Source: an uncultured Prevotella sp.
GTDB lineage: Bacteria > Bacteroidota > Bacteroidia > Bacteroidales > Bacteroidaceae
Direction of reading: 5' to 3'
Length of the DNA stretch: 64,000 nt
Assembly (NCBI GenBank): GCA_944320355.1
Contig: CALUHC010000032.1
Coordinates: forward strand, 1 to 64,000
The position numbers and the translations under genes are program-made. Positions 25,537 through 34,031 of this stretch are shown here, piece by piece; position 1 is the stretch's first letter, and the number at the start of each line of letters is the position of its first letter. The notes under the pieces were generated by a model that made no database searches, was not told the origin of the DNA, and saw only the letters and a list, made by a program, of their open reading frames with translations.

Positions 25537-26115
25537 ATGGAAGAGATAAAAGTCATGGTGGCCGACGCCGGCCATGAGGTCTACGTGGACACCATCCTGG
25601 ACACAATGGCGGCCGCCGCGAAGGTGCGCGGCACGGGCATAGCCAAGCGCACCCACGAGTATATAGCCACCAAGATGAGAGAGGGCAAGGCCGTGATAGC
25701 CCTCTGTGGCGGCAAGTTTGCCGGCTTCAGCTACATAGAGACATGGGGCAACAAGCAGTACGTGACCACCTCGGGACTCATCGTCGCGCCCGAATATCGC
25801 AACATGGGCGTGGCCAAGCGCATCAAGGACCTCACGTTCTCGCTGGCACGCACGCGCTGGCCCAAGGCCAAAATCTTCAGCCTGACGAGCGGTTCGGCGG
25901 TGATGAAGATGAACACACACCTGGGCTACCTGCCGGTCACCTTCGCCGACCTCACGGACGACGAGGCTTTCTGGCGCGGATGTGAGGGCTGTGTCAACGT
26001 TGACGTGCTCAAACGCACGGGCCGGCGATACTGCATCTGCACCGGAATGCTCTACGACCCGGCCGAGCATCCGGGTGAGAAGCCACCAGTGGACGTGGGA
26101 AAAGGGGTGAATTAA
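25537..26115 (+). CDS. GNAT acyltransferase, probable N-acylglutamate synthase of the arginine pathway, 192 aa
   Basis: GNAT fold with the acyl-CoA binding loop in VAPEYRNMGVAKRI (about residues 84-97). It contains no amino-acid kinase domain, unlike classical ArgA. Its place between argR and argG is conserved in Bacteroidetes, whose arginine pathway runs on N-succinylated intermediates and lacks a classical ArgA. I recall that genetic work in Bacteroides thetaiotaomicron assigned the orthologous gene as N-succinylglutamate synthase; that memory should be checked. It would perform the first step, acyl-CoA plus glutamate to N-acylglutamate, in the cytoplasm. The C-terminus has a cysteine cluster (GCEGC, YCIC) that might bind metal or be structural. 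Confidence 0.8.
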   Translation: MEEIKVMVADAGHEVYVDTILDTMAAAAKVRGTGIAKRTHEYIATKMREGKAVIALCGGKFAGFSYIETWGNKQYVTTSGLIVAPEYRNMGVAKRIKDLTFSLARTRWPKAKIFSLTSGSAVMKMNTHLGYLPVTFADLTDDEAFWRGCEGCVNVDVLKRTGRRYCICTGMLYDPAEHPGEKPPVDVGKGVN

Positions 26116-26294
26116 AAGTGAAAAAATAAAAATCAAAAAATAAAAAACAGGAAGGGGAAAAGCAAGGACAGAAAGGGCTGAAGGCAACGAGGCGGCCGCA
26201 GGCCGCAAGCAACCGGACAGGCACGCCGCGCCCCATGCCAACAAGGCTCCAGCCGTTCCCCAACCAAATACAGCAACAAAAAAACTCCAACAAT

Positions 26295-27494
26295 ATGGCA
26301 AAGAAGAAAGTTGTGGTGGCCTTTTCGGGCGGACTGGACACCTCTTACACAGTGATGAAACTCACCAACGACGGCTACGACGTTTATGCCGCCTGCGCCA
26401 ACACCGGCGGATTCAGCCCCGAACAGCTGAAGAAGAACGAGGAGAACGCCTACAAGCTGGGCGCAAAGCAATACGTGACGCTCGACGTGACGCACGAGTA
26501 CTACGAGAAATCCCTGAAGTACATGATCTTCGGAAACGTGCTCCGCAACAACTGCTACCCCATCTCCGTCAGCTCGGAGCGCATATTCCAGGCCATAGCC
26601 ATAGCGCGCTATGCCAACGAGATAGGTGCCGACGCCATAGCCCACGGCTCCACCGGGGCGGGCAACGACCAGATACGCTTCGACATGACGTTCCTAGTCA
26701 TGGCCCCGGGGGTGGAGATAATCACCCTGACGCGCGACAAGGCACTGAGCCGCAAGGAGGAGGTGGACTATCTGAACGAGCACGGCTTCACGGCCGACTT
26801 CGCCAAGCTGAAGTACTCATACAACGTGGGCATCTGGGGTACCAGCATCTGCGGCGGCGAGCTGCTCGACCCGTCGCAGGGCCTTCCCGAGGAAGCCTAC
26901 CTGAAGCACGTCACCAAGAGCGGCGAGGAAGAGTTGCGCATAACGTTCGAGAAGGGAGAGATAGTGGCCGTGAACGGCGAGAAATATGACGACAAGGTGG
27001 CCGCCATACAGAAGATAGAGGAGATTGGCGCAGCCTACGCCATAGGGCGCGACTGCAACGTGGGCGACACAATAATAGGCATAAAGGGCCGCGTGGGCTT
27101 CGAGGCCGCCGCCCCCAAGCTCATCATAGAGGCCCACCGGCTGCTGGAGAAATCGACACTGAGCAAATGGCAGCAATACTGGAAAGACCAGGTAGGCAAC
27201 TGGTACGGCATGTTCCTGCACGAGAGCCAGTACCTTGAGCCGGTGATGCCCGACATCGAGGCCATGCTCACCTCGTCGCAGCGCAACGTCAACGGCACGG
27301 CCATACTCAAACTGCGCCCTTACGGCTTCGAGACCGTGGGCATCGACTCAGCAGACGACCTCACGAAGTCGAAGCTCGGCGAGTACGGCGAGATGCAGCA
27401 CGGCTGGACTGCCGACGAAGCCAAGGGATTCATCAAGGTGCTCAGCACCCCGCTCCGCGTATATTACGGCATACACAAGGACGAAGAGAGGTGA
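26295..27494 (+). CDS. argG: Argininosuccinate synthase, 399 aa
   Basis: Joins citrulline and aspartate with ATP to argininosuccinate. The start MAKKKVVVAFSGGLDTSYT gives the N-type ATP pyrophosphatase loop SGGLDTS right after the first strand. The GSTGAGNDQIRF motif (about residues 117-128) and FTADFAKLKYSYNVGIWG are family landmarks. Length is normal for the Bacteroidetes form. It is third in the arginine operon; 179 bp separate it from the GNAT gene, a longer gap than elsewhere in the operon, filled by A-rich and low-complexity sequence without a clear promoter. PspC follows after 3 bp. Confidence 0.95.
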   Translation: MAKKKVVVAFSGGLDTSYTVMKLTNDGYDVYAACANTGGFSPEQLKKNEENAYKLGAKQYVTLDVTHEYYEKSLKYMIFGNVLRNNCYPISVSSERIFQAIAIARYANEIGADAIAHGSTGAGNDQIRFDMTFLVMAPGVEIITLTRDKALSRKEEVDYLNEHGFTADFAKLKYSYNVGIWGTSICGGELLDPSQGLPEEAYLKHVTKSGEEELRITFEKGEIVAVNGEKYDDKVAAIQKIEEIGAAYAIGRDCNVGDTIIGIKGRVGFEAAAPKLIIEAHRLLEKSTLSKWQQYWKDQVGNWYGMFLHESQYLEPVMPDIEAMLTSSQRNVNGTAILKLRPYGFETVGIDSADDLTKSKLGEYGEMQHGWTADEAKGFIKVLSTPLRVYYGIHKDEER

Positions 27495-27497
27495 ACC

Positions 27498-27695
27498 ATG
27501 CACAAGGGGAAACGACTCACATTGTCTGACAACAGGATGCTCGGTGGCGTTTGCGGAGGCATTGCCGAATACTTAGACATAGACCCGACGCTTGTGCGCA
27601 TCGTATATGCCGTGCTCACCGTATTCACCGCGTTCTGCGGAATCATTCTCTATCCAATACTTTACTGGATAATCCCAAGCAAATACAAGATATGA
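27498..27695 (+). CDS. PspC-domain small membrane protein, 65 aa
   Basis: The whole protein is one PspC domain: a short basic start, LTLSDNRMLGGVCGGIAEYL, then a membrane segment (IVYAVLTVFTAFCGIILYPILYWIIP). PspC domains are linked to phage-shock and envelope-stress responses. Here it is embedded in the arginine operon, 3 bp after argG and overlapping argC by 4 bp (ATGA), so it must be made together with the biosynthetic enzymes. Why this is so is unknown. Confidence 0.9.
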   Translation: MHKGKRLTLSDNRMLGGVCGGIAEYLDIDPTLVRIVYAVLTVFTAFCGIILYPILYWIIPSKYKI

Positions 27696-28660
27696 TTAAA
27701 ATAGGAATCTTAGGCGCGGCCGGCTATACAGGCGGCGAGCTGATACGCCTGCTGCTCAACCACCCGGCGGCGGAGATAGTCTTCGCCAACAGCGAGAGCA
27801 ACGCCGGCAACCCCGTCACGGACGTACACGAGGGCCTCTGCGGCGACACGGACATGAGGTTCACCGCCGAGATGCCGTTCGGCGCGGTCGATGTTGTGTT
27901 CTTCTGCTTCGGCCACGGCAAGAGCGAGGCCTTCCTCAAGGAGCACGCCGTGCCTGCCGGGGTGAAGATAATAGACCTGGCGCAAGACTTCCGCCTGGCC
28001 GCCCCGGGCAACGACTTCGTTTACGGCCTGCCCGAGATAAACCGCCGCCGCATCGCCTCCGCAGGCCGCGTGGCCAACCCCGGCTGCTTCGCCACGTGCA
28101 TACAGCTGGCCCTGCTGCCCGCCGCCAAGATGGGACTGCTCACCGACGACGTGGCCGTGAACGCCATCACCGGCTCAACCGGGGCCGGACAGAAACCCGG
28201 AGCCACGACCCACTTCTCGTGGCGCACGGACAACATGAGCATCTACAAGGCCTTCTGCCACCAGCACGTGCCGGAGATAAGGCAGAGCCTGGAGCAGGTT
28301 CAAGGCTCGCTCAACGCATCGATAGACTTCATCCCCTATCGCGGCAACTTTGCCCGCGGCATCTTCGCCACGGCCGTGGTGCGCACCGATGCGCCCATAG
28401 ACGACATCGTGGCGGCCTATAAGGACTTCTATGCCGCCGAGCCCTTCACCCACTACACCGACAAGGCCATAGACATGAAGCAGGTGGTGAACACCAACAA
28501 GTGCCTCGTGCACTGCGACAAGTATGGCGACAAGCTGCTCGTCACCTCCACCATAGACAACCTTCTGAAGGGAGCCGTGGGCCAGGCGGTGCAGAACATG
28601 AACATAATGTTCGGGCTCGACGAGGCCTCCGGGCTGCGGCTCAAGGCCTCGGCATTCTGA
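27692..28660 (+). CDS. argC: N-acyl-gamma-glutamyl-phosphate reductase, 322 aa
   Basis: NADPH-dependent reduction of N-acylglutamyl phosphate to the semialdehyde. It has an N-terminal Rossmann fold (MIKIGILGAAGYTGGELIRLL), catalytic Cys132 in NPGCFATCIQLAL, and HVPEIRQSL in the C-terminal half. In Bacteroidetes the acyl group is probably succinyl. The start overlaps the PspC stop by 4 bp. An in-frame extension upstream runs through the PspC gene and is not real. Confidence 0.95.
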   Translation: MIKIGILGAAGYTGGELIRLLLNHPAAEIVFANSESNAGNPVTDVHEGLCGDTDMRFTAEMPFGAVDVVFFCFGHGKSEAFLKEHAVPAGVKIIDLAQDFRLAAPGNDFVYGLPEINRRRIASAGRVANPGCFATCIQLALLPAAKMGLLTDDVAVNAITGSTGAGQKPGATTHFSWRTDNMSIYKAFCHQHVPEIRQSLEQVQGSLNASIDFIPYRGNFARGIFATAVVRTDAPIDDIVAAYKDFYAAEPFTHYTDKAIDMKQVVNTNKCLVHCDKYGDKLLVTSTIDNLLKGAVGQAVQNMNIMFGLDEASGLRLKASAF

Positions 28661-28674
28661 CAGGAGGCAGGCCC

Positions 28675-28767
28675 ATGGCAAAGTTCGACAAGGATCTGTT
28701 CGCCAACACGTTCATCATCGGCGCGCTGCTTGGCGGCATCATTTACATAGTCATCAAAGTAATCTGA
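28675..28767 (+). CDS. 30-aa single-pass membrane peptide in the arginine operon
   Basis: An ATG preceded by AGGAGG at a good distance opens a 30-codon frame. The peptide starts MAKFDKDLFANTF and continues as one hydrophobic helix with a GxxLGG motif, ending KVI; its stop is 6 bp before argD. Placement between two tightly packed genes, the strong ribosome site and a perfect membrane helix argue that it is translated. The function is unknown; a regulator or stabiliser of a membrane protein such as the neighbouring PspC protein is a guess. Confidence 0.6.
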   Translation: MAKFDKDLFANTFIIGALLGGIIYIVIKVI

Positions 28768-28773
28768 CACAAC

Positions 28774-29907
28774 ATGAAGTTATTTGACGTTTATCCACTG
28801 TTCGACATAAACATCGTGCGCGGCAAGGGCTGCGCCGTCTGGGACGACAAGGGGCAGGAATACCTCGACCTCTACGGTGGCCACGCCGTGATAAGCATAG
28901 GCCACTGCCACCCCCACTACGTTGAGATGATGACCGCCCAGCTGGGCCGTCTGGGCTTCTACAGCAACTCGGTCATCAACAAGCTGCAGGCAGAGCTGGC
29001 CGAAAGGCTGGGCCGCGCCTGCGGTTACGACGACTACCGGCTGTTCCTCATCAACAGCGGGGCGGAGGCAAACGAGAACGCCCTGAAGCTGGCCTCGTTC
29101 ACAAACGGCCGCACGCGGGTGCTATCGGCCGAGAAAGCGTTCCACGGGCGCACGTCGCTGGCGGTGGAAGCCACCAACAATCCTAAGATAATAGCACCCA
29201 TCAACGCCAATGGCCACGTCACCTACCTGCCGCTCAACGACCTCGGCGCGTGGGAGGCCGAGCTGGCCAAGGGCGACGTCTGCGCCTGCATCCTGGAGTG
29301 CATACAGGGAGTCGGCGGCATCAGGCTGGCCACGCCTGAGTTTGCCCAGGGCCTGGCCGCCGCCTGCAAGCGGCACGGCACGGTGCTCATCTGCGACGAG
29401 ATACAATGCGGCTACGGCCGCAGCGGCCGCTTCTTCGCCCACCAGTGGCTGGGCATCCGCCCCGACCTCATCACCGTGGCCAAGGGCATAGGCAACGGTT
29501 TCCCCATGGGCGCGGTGCTCATCTCGCCCGACTTTGCGGCTGTCTATGGGCAGCTCGGCACCACCTTCGGCGGCAACCACCTTGCCTGCACCGCCGCACT
29601 GGCCGTGCTCGACGTGATGGAGAGCGAACATCTCGTTGACAACGCCCGCGAGACCGGCCTCTACCTCATGGACAGGCTCAAGGCACTGCAGGCCGAGTGC
29701 CCGCACATCACCGACGTGCGCGGCCGCGGACTGATGGTGGGCATAGAGCTTGACAGACCATACAAGGACGTGCGCAACCGCCTCGTTTACGACGAGCACG
29801 TGTTCACCGGCTGCTCCGGCACCAACACCCTGCGCCTGCTTCCGCCGCTGTGCTTCACCAAAGAGATGGCCGACGAGTTCGTGGCCAGACTGAAGAAGTG
29901 CCTCTGA
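28774..29907 (+). CDS. argD: N-acylornithine (acetyl/succinylornithine) aminotransferase, 377 aa
   Basis: Class III PLP aminotransferase converting N-acylglutamate semialdehyde and glutamate to N-acylornithine. Visible features are INSGAEANENALKLA (phosphate-cup region), CDEIQCGYGRSG (Asp that contacts the PLP ring) and the Schiff-base lysine Lys237 in TVAKGIGNGFPMG. It sits 6 bp after the 30-aa peptide gene and 30 bp before proC. Confidence 0.95.
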   Translation: MKLFDVYPLFDINIVRGKGCAVWDDKGQEYLDLYGGHAVISIGHCHPHYVEMMTAQLGRLGFYSNSVINKLQAELAERLGRACGYDDYRLFLINSGAEANENALKLASFTNGRTRVLSAEKAFHGRTSLAVEATNNPKIIAPINANGHVTYLPLNDLGAWEAELAKGDVCACILECIQGVGGIRLATPEFAQGLAAACKRHGTVLICDEIQCGYGRSGRFFAHQWLGIRPDLITVAKGIGNGFPMGAVLISPDFAAVYGQLGTTFGGNHLACTAALAVLDVMESEHLVDNARETGLYLMDRLKALQAECPHITDVRGRGLMVGIELDRPYKDVRNRLVYDEHVFTGCSGTNTLRLLPPLCFTKEMADEFVARLKKCL

Positions 29908-29937
29908 CAGGCCGAAACCACATAAACATCACCGACA

Positions 29938-30729
29938 ATGAACATATCCATAATAGGCGCAGGAGCCATGGGCGGCGCGACAGCCCGCGGCCTGCTGAAG
30001 TGCGGAGCCTACTCCCCCGATGCCATAACCGTGGCCGACCCCACAGTGGCCAAGCTCGAAGAATTTGCAGCCCGAGGGGCTCAAACCACCACAGACAACG
30101 CTGTCGCCGCCTCGCGGGGCGACGTGGTGATGGTAGTTGTCAAGCCTTGGCTGGTCCAGTCTGTGCTCGAAGGCATAAAGCCCGCCATGGACTACAGCCG
30201 CCAGACAGTGGTGGTCATAGCCGCGGGGGTGGCGGGCAGCCAGGTGGCAGACTGGATGCGCGACGGACAAGGTCGCACACCGCGCCTGTTGCTGGCCATC
30301 CCCAACATAGCCATAGCCGAGCTCAGCTCGATGACTTTCATAGTCCCTGTGACGGCCACTGAGGCCGACACAGAGACCGTCACCGCCATATTCGACCGCA
30401 TGGGCAGCACCATCGTCACAGAAGAGCGGCTGCTCGCGGCCGGCACCACGCTCGCCTCGTGCGGCATAGCATACGCCATGCGCTACGTCCGCGCCGCCTC
30501 AGAGGGCGGAGTGGAGCTTGGTTTCCGCGCCGACGATGCCAAGAAGATAGTGCTGCAGACGGTGAAAGGGGCTGTCGACCTGCTCATGGCCAACGGCAAC
30601 CACCCTGAAGCCGAGATAGACAAGGTGACAACTCCGGGCGGCGTGACCATACGCGGACTCAACGAAATGGAGCACGCCGGTTTCACCAGCGCCGTGATAC
30701 GCGGTCTGAAAGCCGGCCTCGGCAAGTGA
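29938..30729 (+). CDS. proC: Pyrroline-5-carboxylate reductase, 263 aa
   Basis: Last step of proline synthesis, NAD(P)H reduction of pyrroline-5-carboxylate. The dinucleotide fold MNISIIGAGAMGGATARGLL opens the protein, and the C-terminal dimer domain carries the family signature around TTPGGVTIRGLNEMEHAG (about residues 230-247). Its location at the end of the arginine operon is common in Bacteroidetes. Its stop codon abuts the left end of a MITE-like element. Confidence 0.95.
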   Translation: MNISIIGAGAMGGATARGLLKCGAYSPDAITVADPTVAKLEEFAARGAQTTTDNAVAASRGDVVMVVVKPWLVQSVLEGIKPAMDYSRQTVVVIAAGVAGSQVADWMRDGQGRTPRLLLAIPNIAIAELSSMTFIVPVTATEADTETVTAIFDRMGSTIVTEERLLAAGTTLASCGIAYAMRYVRAASEGGVELGFRADDAKKIVLQTVKGAVDLLMANGNHPEAEIDKVTTPGGVTIRGLNEMEHAGFTSAVIRGLKAGLGK

Positions 30730-30907
30730 GAAACTGCCTTCCTGTCCATCAAGGCCGCATCTCCTCACTGTCGCTTTTGTCTGCCTTTCCGGCCATATTC
30801 CGCCTGTGTGCCTCGCCACACAGCCACTTGTTCCTTACCTACCCGACTGATACGCCTCGAAAACCAAGCCCAAACCGACTATTAACAAAATCAAAATAGT
30901 CTCTAAA
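30730..30907. mobile_element. MITE-like element B, long degenerate copy
   Basis: About 178 bp with imperfect terminal inverted repeats (GAGAAACTGCCTT on the left; CAAAATAGTCTCT on the right). Its reverse complement matches the copy at 53947-54123, including GGTTTTCGAGGC and GGAATATGGCCGGAAAGGCA-type blocks. It begins directly after the proC stop. In 30908-31088 only a weak promoter-like AACCTTTG (30945) is seen. Confidence 0.65.
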
Positions 30908-31088
30908 TAATGGCAATTATCGGGAAAAAACAGGGACTGCGCTTAAACCTTTGCAACGCTTTGGCAGTCAAAGAAATAGCAATGCAAGCAAAGCAGGCAA
31001 GCGCAAAGCGGCGTGAGGTACCGACACCGGCTGGCGGCCTGCAGTGCATCGGCAGACAACATAATGAACTGACAAAGAAAAGGAGACA

Positions 31089-31631
31089 ATGAAGAAGACC
31101 ATCATCGCACTGGCCATAGCCTGCATGGCAGTGGCCACTGCAACAGCACAAGAGAGCAAAGACAAGAAGCAACAGCCCGACCAAAATCGACGCACGGAGC
31201 AGATGGCACAGGCCATGGCCAACCGCATGATGCTCGACGACAACGCAAGGGCAAAGTTCACACCGCTCTACAAAGAGTACATGGAGGCGCTGAAGGCTGT
31301 GCGCCCGGAGCGGAACGCAAAAGCTAAGCGCGGCGCGGAGCTTACGGACAAGGAGATAGAGGAAAGCATAGAAAAAAACTTCGAAACGAGGCAGAAGCGC
31401 CTCGACGTTGAGAAAACGTACTACAAGAAGTTCAAGTCTGTGCTCAACGCCCGCCAGCTGAAGCAGCTCTTCGGCCGGAACAACACGCAGCGGTTTGGCG
31501 TCAAGCCTGCCAACCTGCGCTCCAACAAGATTGGCACAGCCGCCATGGCGCGGCTACGTCCGGCCAAGAAGGTGCATCCGGCCAAGGCCGTGACGGCCAA
31601 CGGCAGCGCAGCCCAGGCTCCGACCAAGTGA
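31089..31631 (+). CDS. Periplasmic Spy/CpxP-like protein, 180 aa
   Basis: The signal peptide (MKKTIIALAIACMAVATATAQ) is followed by a charged, mostly helical protein. The region MMLDDNARAKFTPLYKEYMEAL to YYKKFKSVLNARQLKQLF (about residues 40-125) has the paired-helix pattern of the LTXXQ/Spy group, small periplasmic stress chaperones or metal-responsive proteins, although the exact motif is not conserved. The last 50 residues are basic and low-complexity (KPANLRSNK, RPAKKVHPAKAV). An AGGAGAC sequence precedes the ATG. A strong hairpin terminator follows. Confidence 0.6.
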   Translation: MKKTIIALAIACMAVATATAQESKDKKQQPDQNRRTEQMAQAMANRMMLDDNARAKFTPLYKEYMEALKAVRPERNAKAKRGAELTDKEIEESIEKNFETRQKRLDVEKTYYKKFKSVLNARQLKQLFGRNNTQRFGVKPANLRSNKIGTAAMARLRPAKKVHPAKAVTANGSAAQAPTK

Positions 31632-31699
31632 CGGAAAAGCCGTCGGCTGCCACGAGCGGCAACGCCGGCGACAATAGTTTCATGCCTATAAATACTCTG

Positions 31700-31747
31700 A
31701 CAAAACTTCGCGACAGCAGGAAAGGAGGCTGCCGCGAAGTTTTGTTT
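31700..31747 (+). terminator. Hairpin terminator after the Spy/CpxP-like gene
   Basis: ACAAAACTTCGCG pairs with CGCGAAGTTTTGT; the loop itself contains a CAGC/GCTG helix. The stem ends in a T-rich run on both strands. Confidence 0.75.
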
Positions 31748-31802
31748 CTGCCTTACGGCAAATGCGTCTCACTTCCCGCATAAGTGCCTGACAGCCAATT
31801 GC

Positions 31803-31827
31803 GTTGCAAGATGACGCATCTTGCAAC
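31803..31827. repeat. Perfect inverted repeat GTTGCAAGATG
   Basis: 11-bp arms (31803-31813, 31817-31827) separated by ACG. There is no T-run, so it is not a terminator; a protein-binding operator or transposon scar is possible. Confidence 0.5.
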
Positions 31828-31867
31828 ACAACTTATCCAAAATCGCATTAGAGTTCAAAACGATTTC

Positions 31868-31926
31868 GCTATGCCAGCGTACAGATTGGCCGCCGTCTTC
31901 ATCGAAGGCATAGCGTGCCGGTCTCG
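31868..31926 (-). repeat. Degenerate fragment of element A
   Basis: This resembles 10-60 of the window (GCCAGCGTACAGATTGGC, then ATCGAAGGCATAGCG), with many substitutions. The rest of 31632-32153 holds the terminator, one inverted repeat and the GH43 promoter. Confidence 0.45.
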
Positions 31927-32053
31927 CCTCGGTTGCCAAATGGAAGTTCACCACGTTTGTTCCTTGACAACATGGCATGGTCGGATAAGGTCATTTTTTT
32001 GTTAAAAGAGCATAACAGGCTGTCACGTTTTCGGTATTTACGCATCATATAAA

Positions 32054-32061
32054 TATCTTTG
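32054..32061 (+). promoter_or_regulatory. -7 promoter element for the GH43-like gene
   Basis: TATCTTTG, 92 bp before the ATG at 32154, with TTTTCGG about 20 bp upstream. Confidence 0.6.
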
Positions 32062-32153
32062 CATCAAGCAGGCTGCACTCAGAGATATGGGAACAGGCTT
32101 CCTTTCATGCATTGCCCTTGCGACAGAAACAAACAAAAAGACATAACAAGAAG

Positions 32154-33797
32154 ATGAGAAAAGACATTATCCGTTCGGTCATATTTGCCATGACCATGGC
32201 AGCGGCCATGCAGGCGGGAGGGCAGGAAGCCCCCGCCGACAACGGCACGTTCCTCAACATACGCAACGACAGGTTCTGGACGGCGGCCGACAGCGTGCCG
32301 ATATACAGCCAGGGCGGCGGCATATTCCGCTTTGCCGACCCGCAGACAGGCGAGGAGAAGTACTACTGGTATGGAGTGCGCTATGAGGAAGCCGAGCGCT
32401 ACAGGCTCGACCCGAGCGTGACGCTTCCCACGGTGACGTTCCGCTCGGTGACGTGCTACAGCTCGACAGACCTCGTGAACTGGAAGTTCGAGGGCGACGT
32501 GCTCGACCGCGACGAGCTGCGCGAGAACGTGGGCAACCGCTCCACGTGGGTGGGGCGCATGGGGGTGGCCTACCTGAAGGACATCGGCAAGTACGCCATG
32601 TTCATACAGCACGCGGCCATGTCGTCGGAGAGCGCGGTGCTCATAGCCCTCGCCGACACGCCAACGGGCCGCTTCAAGTGGCACCGCTGGATAAGCATGA
32701 AAGACATGATAGGCACGCACAACACCGGCGACCAGACCGTGTTCACAGACGAGGACACAGGCAAGTCGTACCTGATCTACTCATACGGGCGCGGACGCAG
32801 CCGCATATACATATCCGAGATAGGTGTCATGGACGGAGCGGTGGGCCTGATTGACTGCCACGAGGTATATCGCGGAGCGGGACGCGAGGGCAACTGTATG
32901 TTCAAATACAACGGCAAATACTATATGTGCGCCTCCGACCTGTACGGCTGGGACTCGTCGCACGCCTACTACATGGTGTCCGACAACATCTACGGGCCAT
33001 ACGTCCCGAAGGACAGCATGGAGGTGATGGACGGCTGCATGACCGACTTCGCGCACGTGACACAGACCGGATTCTTTGTCACCGTGCACGGTTCCAAGCG
33101 CGAGACGGTGATATATTGCGGCGACCGCTGGGCCGACTTCGCGGGCAACGGGCTGGGCTACAACCAGTGGGTGCCGCTGTCATTCAACGGCGACAGGCCG
33201 TTCTTCAACTCGCTCAGCTCGTGGGACCTGAACGCCACAACGGGCGAGTGGCGCGTGGGCAAGGGAAACAACTACGTGCTCAACGGCAGCTTTGAGGCCG
33301 ACCGTCGCCGCATACCCAACCCCGTGAAGCCTCGCCAGGAGTTCCTCAGAGGGTGGAACACTGAGATAATCAGCGGCAACAAGGTGACAATAGGCAACCC
33401 CGACTCACTGACGCTCAACTACTTCAACACGCGCGAAGACCGCCGCCACGTCATCGGAGAGAAGAGCCTCAACATAACAGATGTGGCAGACTTTGAGCGG
33501 AAGGTGAGCCAGATGGTGACGGCCATGCCATACACCGACCTGCCCGACGGCTCTTATTCGCTCTCGGCCATGGTGTGCTACGGCGGCAGTTTCGACCGTC
33601 TCGTGATGTATGCCGAGAGCGGTGCCGACCGCGAGACCCGCAACCTGAACCGCGGCAAGCAGGGCCGCTGGCAGCGGGTGAGGATGAAAGAGGTCAAGGT
33701 GAGCGGAGGGCGAGTTGAGATAGGCTTCCACGCCAAGGGCCGCGCCGGGGCATACTGCCGCATCGACGACGTGGAACTGACAAAGATAGACGACTGA
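32154..33797 (+). CDS. GH43-like secreted protein with C-terminal binding module, 547 aa
   Basis: The signal peptide (MRKDIIRSVIFAMTMAAAMQAGGQ) leads to a five-bladed propeller (about 30-375) resembling the beta-1,3-galactanase-type branch of GH43. The segments SQGGGIFRF, YYWYGV and IYCGDRW-x9-GYNQWVPLSF correspond to family landmarks. A C-terminal beta-sandwich (about 390-547, starting NYVLNGSFEADR) looks like a carbohydrate-binding module. The usual first Asp is absent, as in that branch, and the site where relatives have Glu-Arg-Pro reads Gly-Arg-Met, so the acid may be missing. It may be catalytically altered or purely binding. The start MRKDI was chosen for its signal peptide. Confidence 0.7.
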   Translation: MRKDIIRSVIFAMTMAAAMQAGGQEAPADNGTFLNIRNDRFWTAADSVPIYSQGGGIFRFADPQTGEEKYYWYGVRYEEAERYRLDPSVTLPTVTFRSVTCYSSTDLVNWKFEGDVLDRDELRENVGNRSTWVGRMGVAYLKDIGKYAMFIQHAAMSSESAVLIALADTPTGRFKWHRWISMKDMIGTHNTGDQTVFTDEDTGKSYLIYSYGRGRSRIYISEIGVMDGAVGLIDCHEVYRGAGREGNCMFKYNGKYYMCASDLYGWDSSHAYYMVSDNIYGPYVPKDSMEVMDGCMTDFAHVTQTGFFVTVHGSKRETVIYCGDRWADFAGNGLGYNQWVPLSFNGDRPFFNSLSSWDLNATTGEWRVGKGNNYVLNGSFEADRRRIPNPVKPRQEFLRGWNTEIISGNKVTIGNPDSLTLNYFNTREDRRHVIGEKSLNITDVADFERKVSQMVTAMPYTDLPDGSYSLSAMVCYGGSFDRLVMYAESGADRETRNLNRGKQGRWQRVRMKEVKVSGGRVEIGFHAKGRAGAYCRIDDVELTKIDD

Positions 33798-33876
33798 AAG
33801 CCACAACAGCAGGCGCCACTCTGCCGTTAACATTTATATGTTAAAGACGGTGGCATCGGCGCCCTTGGACAACCAA

Positions 33877-33953
33877 CTGACAGTCAACACATTGCGAGAC
33901 GTGCCGTTTCGGCATCTAAAACGACCTGTTTTGGAAGCCGAAACGGCACGTGT
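33877..33953 (+). repeat. 22-bp-phased palindrome array 4
   Basis: Leader CTGACAGTCAA (33877-33887) plus a 9-nt linker; units at 33897, 33919 and 33941 with cores TGC, ACC and GCA. This is the shortest array. Its right end runs into the terminator hairpin, at the position where a fourth unit would start. Confidence 0.85.
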
Positions 33954-33955
33954 GG

Positions 33956-33981
33956 AAAAGCGAGGCGAGCCTCGCTTTTTT
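33956..33981 (+). terminator. Intrinsic terminator
   Basis: AAAGCGAGGC/GCCTCGCTTT stem with a 2-nt loop and a run of T; it lies about 160 bp after the GH43-like gene, directly behind array 4. Confidence 0.8.
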
Positions 33982-34031
33982 AGTTACATATATGCAAGCA
34001 CGGGCAGTAAAGACGTCCGGCCCGCCAACTC

